Positions 59,869 to 64,000 of a DNA stretch of 64,000 nucleotides are shown one piece after another. The notes beneath the pieces are model-generated. The model did not search any database, had not been told where the DNA came from, and worked only from the letters and a program-made list of their open reading frames with translations. Origin of the DNA: VRUE01 sp963805455 (lineage in GTDB: Bacteria; Actinomycetota; Thermoleophilia; Solirubrobacterales; 70-9). The translations under genes and the position numbers were made by a program. How positions within the stretch are numbered: the stretch's first letter is position 1; every line of letters begins with the position of its first letter. Where the stretch lies: positions 186,001-250,000 of the forward strand of contig CAWDUJ010000001.1 in assembly GCA_963805455.1 (NCBI GenBank), in the 5' to 3' direction.

Positions 59869-61620
59869 TTGGCACTGCTGATCCTCTTCGGGTTCGTCGC
59901 CGGCGCCGCCACGGCGCTCTCGCCATGCGTGCTGCCGGTGCTTCCGATCGCGCTCTCGGCCGGCGCCACCGGCGGCCGCCGGCGCCCGCTCGGGATAGTC
60001 GCCGGCCTGGCGGTCTCGTTCACCTTCGCGACGGTGGCCCTGGTCTACGTGATCTCGGCCCTCGGCCTGCCGAATGACCTGCTCCGAAAGCTGGCGATCG
60101 TCGTCCTCCTCGGCTTCGGGATTACGCTGATGATCCCGAGCCTTGCCGCCCGGCTCGAGGCCTGGTTGAGCCGGTTCGCGAGCCGCGCCGGGGTCGCCGA
60201 GACGAGCGGCGACGGCTTCTGGTCCGGTGTCCTGGTCGGAGCCAGCCTCGGCCTCGTCTACGCTCCGTGTGCCGGGCCGATCCTGGCCGGCGTCATCACC
60301 GTCTCCGCCTCCCAGGACTTCAATGCCGGCCGGCTTGCGGTCGCCCTCAGCTACGGGATCGGCTCGGCCGTGGTCCTCTACTTCCTGATGCTCGGCGGCC
60401 GCAGGGTGATCCGGCCGCTTGCCCAGCGCGGCATCGGCCTCCAGGTCGCGATGGGCGCGGTGATGGTGGTCGTCGCCCTGGCGATGCTGAAGAACTACGA
60501 CATCCGCTTCCAGAACCAGATCGCCAGCAGCCTGCCGAGCTTCCTCGTCAACCCGTCCAAGGGCCTCGAGGACACCGCCGCTGCCAAAGACGCGCTCGCC
60601 GAAATCCACGGTGGGTCTCACGGGGTCGGGTCGAAGGCCACCGGCGCGGCGCCGGAGCCGGCGGCCGGCGGCGGCCTCGACCTTCCGGTCCTGGGAGTGG
60701 CGCCGGAATTCGTCGACAACCAGCGCTGGTTCAACACACCCGGCGACCGCCCGCTGACCCTCAGCGGGCTGCGCGGACGCGTAGTCCTGGTCGACTTCTG
60801 GACCTACAGCTGCATCAACTGCATCCGCACGCTTCCCTACCTCAAGGCCTGGGACGCGAAGTACCGGAAGGACGGGCTGACGATCGTCGGCGTTCACACA
60901 CCGGAGTTCCCTTTCGAGCGCGAAGCCTCCAACGTCGAATCGGCGATCTCCGAAAACGGGATCCGCTACCCGGTGGCCCAGGACAACGATCAGGCGACCT
61001 GGAACGCCTACGGGAACCAGTACTGGCCGGCCGAGTACTTCATCGACGCCCAGGGCAGGGTCCGCTTCGTCCACTTCGGCGAGGGGGAATACGGGGAGAA
61101 AGAGAAGGTCATCCGTGATCTGCTCGCCGAAGCGGGAAGGACGGTCAAGGGCGGCGAGACCGATGTCCACGCGGTCGTTCCCTCAACGACCGTGACCACC
61201 CCCGAGACCTACCTCGGTGCCGCCCGGGCCGAACGCTTCACCAACTCGATGCTCTCGCCGGGCCGCCACGACCTCTCCGCGCCGAGCTCGGTCCCCCCGA
61301 ACGAATTCGCCTACCGCGGGCGGTGGAGGATCGCACTCGACTCCGCGACCGCCGAAGCGGGGTCCTCACTCGACCTCAACTTCGGGGCGAGGCGGGTCTA
61401 CCTCGTGCTCGGCTCGCCGGGACATGACCGCAGGCTCAGGGTCCTGCTCGACGGCAGGCCGATCCCGTCCGCGGACGCCGGTACCGATGTCCACGACGGG
61501 GTCGTGACGGTGACCGGCCAGCGTCTCTACAACCTCGTCGACCTGCCGAAGGTCGGCAACCACATCCTCACCCTGGAACCGGAATCGGGGGTGGAGGGCT
61601 ATGCCTTCACCTTCGGCTAG
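59869..61620 (+). CDS. dipZ: DipZ-type protein: CcdA membrane domain plus thioredoxin domain
   Basis: TTG 59869 lies 7 nt after a TAGCCT box. The 583-residue protein has six CcdA-like helices with the redox cysteines in SPCVLPVLP (Cys20) and VYAPCAGP. A Gly/Ala linker is followed by a thioredoxin-like domain with CINC (Cys315/318) in FWTYSCINCIRTLPYLKAWD, and a C-terminal beta-sandwich that resembles a carbohydrate-binding module. It moves reducing power from cytosolic thioredoxin to extracellular thiol proteins. The Cys-rich ECF target upstream could be one of its clients. Confidence 0.93.
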   Translation: MALLILFGFVAGAATALSPCVLPVLPIALSAGATGGRRRPLGIVAGLAVSFTFATVALVYVISALGLPNDLLRKLAIVVLLGFGITLMIPSLAARLEAWLSRFASRAGVAETSGDGFWSGVLVGASLGLVYAPCAGPILAGVITVSASQDFNAGRLAVALSYGIGSAVVLYFLMLGGRRVIRPLAQRGIGLQVAMGAVMVVVALAMLKNYDIRFQNQIASSLPSFLVNPSKGLEDTAAAKDALAEIHGGSHGVGSKATGAAPEPAAGGGLDLPVLGVAPEFVDNQRWFNTPGDRPLTLSGLRGRVVLVDFWTYSCINCIRTLPYLKAWDAKYRKDGLTIVGVHTPEFPFEREASNVESAISENGIRYPVAQDNDQATWNAYGNQYWPAEYFIDAQGRVRFVHFGEGEYGEKEKVIRDLLAEAGRTVKGGETDVHAVVPSTTVTTPETYLGAARAERFTNSMLSPGRHDLSAPSSVPPNEFAYRGRWRIALDSATAEAGSSLDLNFGARRVYLVLGSPGHDRRLRVLLDGRPIPSADAGTDVHDGVVTVTGQRLYNLVDLPKVGNHILTLEPESGVEGYAFTFG

Positions 61621-61636
61621 CACCGGGACCGCGACA

Positions 61637-62344
61637 ATGGCGGCAATGGCGGAGACGTCTCAGGGCACCGTGCTGGTGGTCGACGACGAGCCGACGATCC
61701 TCGACGTCGTCGGCCGCTACATGGAGCGGGCCGGCTACGAGACCCACCGTGCAGCCGACGGGCCCGAGGCGCTGCGGATGATCACCCAGGACCGGCCCGA
61801 CCTTGTCGTCCTCGACCTGATGCTTCCGGGGATCGACGGGATCGAGGTGATGCAGCAGCTGCACCGCCAGCCGGGCCCGCGGATCGCGGTGATTCTCCTC
61901 ACCGCTCGCGGTGAGGAGTCCGATCGCGTCGTCGGCCTCGAGCGGGGCGCCGACGACTACGTCGTCAAGCCGTTCTCGCCGACCGAGCTCGTTGCCCGCG
62001 TCGGCGCGGTGCTGCGTCGGGTCTCCCCGCCGGACGAGGAGGCGCCGCCGATCGTCCACGGGCCGCTGAGGGTCGAGCCGGCGACGCGCCGGGTGCTGCT
62101 CGACGGCGAGGCGCTGGCGCTGACACTGCGGGAATTCGACCTCCTCGCCCACCTCGCCACCCACCCGGGGCGGGTCTACACGCGGGACCAGCTGATGGAA
62201 GCCGTCTGGGGCGAGCCCTTCTTCGAGGACACCAGCACGGTCACCGTCCACGTCCGGCGTCTCCGCGCCAAGCTCGGCGACGACCCCCACGAACCCCGCT
62301 TCATCGAGACTGTCTGGGGCGTCGGGTACAGGTTGCGGCCATGA
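61637..62344 (+). CDS. OmpR-family response regulator
   Basis: ATG 61637 gives 235 residues. The receiver domain has VLVVDDEPTILDVVGRYMER, the phosphoacceptor in LVVLDLMLPGIDG, and the late Lys in DDYVVKPFSPTEL. The winged-helix domain reads LTLREFDLLAHLATHPGRVY, TVTVHVRRLRAKLGDDPHEP and TVWGVGYRL. It is the partner of the overlapping histidine kinase (4 nt). ATG codons at 61601 and 61646 are alternatives. Confidence 0.95.
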   Translation: MAAMAETSQGTVLVVDDEPTILDVVGRYMERAGYETHRAADGPEALRMITQDRPDLVVLDLMLPGIDGIEVMQQLHRQPGPRIAVILLTARGEESDRVVGLERGADDYVVKPFSPTELVARVGAVLRRVSPPDEEAPPIVHGPLRVEPATRRVLLDGEALALTLREFDLLAHLATHPGRVYTRDQLMEAVWGEPFFEDTSTVTVHVRRLRAKLGDDPHEPRFIETVWGVGYRLRP

Positions 62345-63192
62345 GGCGCGCGGTAGTCATCGCGATCGCCGCATTCCTCGCCGGCGCCGCCGCGGTTGCC
62401 GTCCCGAGCAGGATGGGCGCCACCCAGATCGTCCTCGTCGTCCTCGCCGCCGCCGCCGCGGCGCTTGCCACCGCGCTCGCCGTGCGCCTGGCCATGGAGG
62501 AGCGCTCGCGTCGCGACATCGAGGAGGCGCGGAGCCAGCTCGTCGCCGCCGCATCGCATGACCTGCGGACCCCACTCGCCTCGCTGCGGCTGCTGGTCGA
62601 GTCGATCGACGATGGGGTGGCGACCGGTGAGACCCGCGACCGCTACCTGAAGGAGATCCGGACCCACGTCGCCGTGCTGAGCGACCTGATCGACGACCTC
62701 TTCGAGCTCTCCCGGATCGAGGCCGGCGACATCTCCTGGACGATGCGCCAGGTCGAGCTCGGCGACCTGATCGGGGACACCGTCGCGGCGATGCGGGCTC
62801 CGGCGGCGGAGCGCGGCGTCAACCTCGCCGCCGACCTTCCCGCGGGCCAGCTGATCGCCAGCGCCAATGCCGAGAAGGTCCAGCGGGTCCTGTTCAACCT
62901 GATCCAGAACGGAATCCGCCACACGCCCGCCGACGGCAGCGTCACGGTTCGCGCGTATTCCGCCGGCGCCGGAGTCGAGGTCGAGGTCGCCGACAGCGGC
63001 GAGGGGATCCCGGCCGGGGACGGCGACCGGGTCTTCGAGGCTTTCTACCGTGGCGACGCGGCGCGGGGAGAGGAGGGGGCCGGTCTCGGCCTGGCGGTCT
63101 CGCGGGCGATCGTCGAAGCACATGGAGGAAGGATCTGGCTCGAAGACGGCTCTCCAGGGACCAGGGTTCACTTCACCCTCGGGTCCGCCTAG
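62341..63192 (+). CDS. Membrane sensor histidine kinase (HisKA type)
   Basis: Two short helices at the N-terminus (VVIAIAAFLAGAAAVAV; VLVVLAAAAAALATALAV) leave almost no extracellular loop, so sensing may be within the membrane. The HisKA helix reads VAAASHDLRTPLASLRLLVE with the phospho-His. The ATPase domain has VLFNLIQNGIRHTPADGSV, EVADSGEGIP and GAGLGLAVSRAIVEAHGG. The 283-residue length is short because a sensor domain is missing. It is coupled to the OmpR-type regulator. Its end overlaps the convergent oxidoreductase. Confidence 0.94.
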   Translation: MRRAVVIAIAAFLAGAAAVAVPSRMGATQIVLVVLAAAAAALATALAVRLAMEERSRRDIEEARSQLVAAASHDLRTPLASLRLLVESIDDGVATGETRDRYLKEIRTHVAVLSDLIDDLFELSRIEAGDISWTMRQVELGDLIGDTVAAMRAPAAERGVNLAADLPAGQLIASANAEKVQRVLFNLIQNGIRHTPADGSVTVRAYSAGAGVEVEVADSGEGIPAGDGDRVFEAFYRGDAARGEEGAGLGLAVSRAIVEAHGGRIWLEDGSPGTRVHFTLGSA

Positions 63193-64000
63193 CCAGAGAG
63201 TGCGGGATCGGCGGCGCCGGCGAGCAGTTCGACCGATCGCAGCCGATTGGGGACCGAGTCGGAGTAGTGGACGGTGATCAGCTCGTCGGCGCCGGTGGCA
63301 TCGGCGAACTCCGCCAGGTAGTCGGAGACCTGCTCGGGGACGCCGACAGCGGTGTAGGCGAGCATCTCATCGACGGCCGCGCCCTCGGGCGATTCGAGGA
63401 TTTGCCCGACCTCCTCCTCGGTGAGGCGCCGTTTGCCACGTCCGAATATCGCCCGGGCGCGGATCCGGCGGGCCGCCTCCAGCTGCTCCGCGGCGCCCTC
63501 CGGCGTCTCGGCGGCGATCACCCCGACGCCGGCGATCACGTACGGCTCGGTCAGCTGCGCGGATGGCCTGAACTCCTCCCGGTAGACGGCGATCGCCTGA
63601 TGCAGAAACCGCGGCGCGAAGTGGGAGGCGAAGGCGTAGGGAAGGCCGAGCTGGGCGGCGAGCTGGGCGCCGAACAGCGATGAGCCGAGGATGTAGAGCG
63701 GGACGTGGGTGCCGCTCCCCGGAATCGCCCGCACTCCTGGCAGCGGGCTCTCGTCCCCGAGGAGGCCCTGGAGCTCGACCACATCCTGGGGAAATCGCTC
63801 GCTGACGGCGGGATCGCGCCGCAGGGCGCGAAAGGTGTTCTGGTCGGTGCCCGGGGCGCGACCCAGGCCGAGGTCGATCCGCCCCGGATGCAGGGTCTCG
63901 AGGGTGCCGAACTGCTCGGCGATCACGAGGGGGGAGTGGTTCGGCAGCATCACGCCGCCGGCGCCGAGCCTGATGCTCTCCGTCCTGGCGGCGATGTGGG
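63189..64000 (-). CDS. Luciferase-like (LLM) flavin-dependent oxidoreductase, 5' end outside window
   Basis: The frame is open from the right edge (RTESIRLGAGGVMLPNHSPL) to the stop at 63189, about 270 residues of a family that is usually 330-350. Motifs of the bacterial luciferase-like group are present: VIAEQFGTLETLHPGRIDLG, LGRAPGTD, PLYILGSSLFGAQLAAQLGL and YAFASHFAPRFL. The GLGRAPGTD and PGSGTHVP regions resemble the Rv-type LLM enzymes that use FMNH2 or F420. The N-terminal start lies beyond 64000. It overlaps the kinase gene by 4 nt, tail to tail. Confidence 0.92.
   Translation of the reverse strand, partial: HIAARTESIRLGAGGVMLPNHSPLVIAEQFGTLETLHPGRIDLGLGRAPGTDQNTFRALRRDPAVSERFPQDVVELQGLLGDESPLPGVRAIPGSGTHVPLYILGSSLFGAQLAAQLGLPYAFASHFAPRFLHQAIAVYREEFRPSAQLTEPYVIAGVGVIAAETPEGAAEQLEAARRIRARAIFGRGKRRLTEEEVGQILESPEGAAVDEMLAYTAVGVPEQVSDYLAEFADATGADELITVHYSDSVPNRLRSVELLAGAADPALSG

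Noticed and set aside
59842..61170. A 442-codon minus-strand frame
   Set aside because: It lies fully opposite the DipZ gene, is low-complexity and shows no motif.

Overview
The window is high-GC DNA from an actinobacterium. It is most like Solirubrobacterales or a related Thermoleophilia lineage. This is inferred from gene content (YWTD-type, delta-60, TolB-like and kelch secreted propellers, ECF41 sigma factors, a Rieske-TPP enzyme), from frequent GTG starts, and from many starts that lie 5-8 nt after a TAnnnT box, as in leaderless transcripts. There are no rRNA genes, complete tRNAs, CRISPR arrays, recognisable transposases or phage genes.

Layout. 0-3.6 kb: minus-strand redox cluster (lipoprotein, 3Fe-4S ferredoxin, ferredoxin reductase, ApbE). 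3.7-7.8 kb: a decayed stretch with a frameshifted VIT1/CCC1 transporter, a collapsed ferredoxin/reductase copy, two gene stumps and a DoxX gene. 7.8-10.3 kb: a divergent GAF histidine kinase and LuxR-type regulator. 10.4-12.7 kb: a glycosyltransferase stump, then aldehyde dehydrogenase and DUF779. 12.9-31.3 kb: secreted or surface proteins (two paralogous YWTD propellers, GH5 and GH114 glycosidases, TolB-like propellers, an RTX/delta-60 protein and a shortened copy of its 5' end, a kelch protein). 31.5-37.9 kb: DoxX-Rieske fusion, GGDEF/HD-GYP protein, cupins, small exported proteins. 37.9-45.2 kb: two ECF41 sigma operons that diverge from one intergenic region, then reductase and monooxygenase genes. 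45.3-54.3 kb: deacetylase, XRE/MmyB regulator with a 20-bp palindrome, CPA2 antiporter, ECF sigma with zinc anti-sigma, and a run of frameshifted small genes. 54.3-57.3 kb: Rieske-TPP enzyme, flavodoxin-like reductase, VOC protein. 57.4-64 kb: anti-sigma-like protein and ECF sigma divergent from a secreted protein, a DipZ thiol-disulfide protein, an OmpR/HisKA two-component pair, and a partial luciferase-like oxidoreductase.

Two regulatory arrangements stand out. In the 143-bp gap between AhpD and an MFS exporter (40.2-40.3 kb) there are two back-to-back matches to the ECF41 promoter, TGTCAC-like, 16 nt, CGTC. Each heads an operon that ends in its own ECF41 sigma gene. At 58.73-58.80 kb a 10-bp inverted repeat supplies two divergent GGAACC, 17 nt, GTAGA promoters, one for an ECF sigma/anti-sigma operon and one for a secreted protein.

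Two genome-level patterns recur. First, a short element resembling the 3' half of an initiator tRNA plus its downstream sequence is repeated at gene 3' ends, usually before a hairpin terminator. Second, many genes are broken: at least eight carry single-base frameshifts (sequencing error is not excluded), and several others are fused stumps left by deletions.
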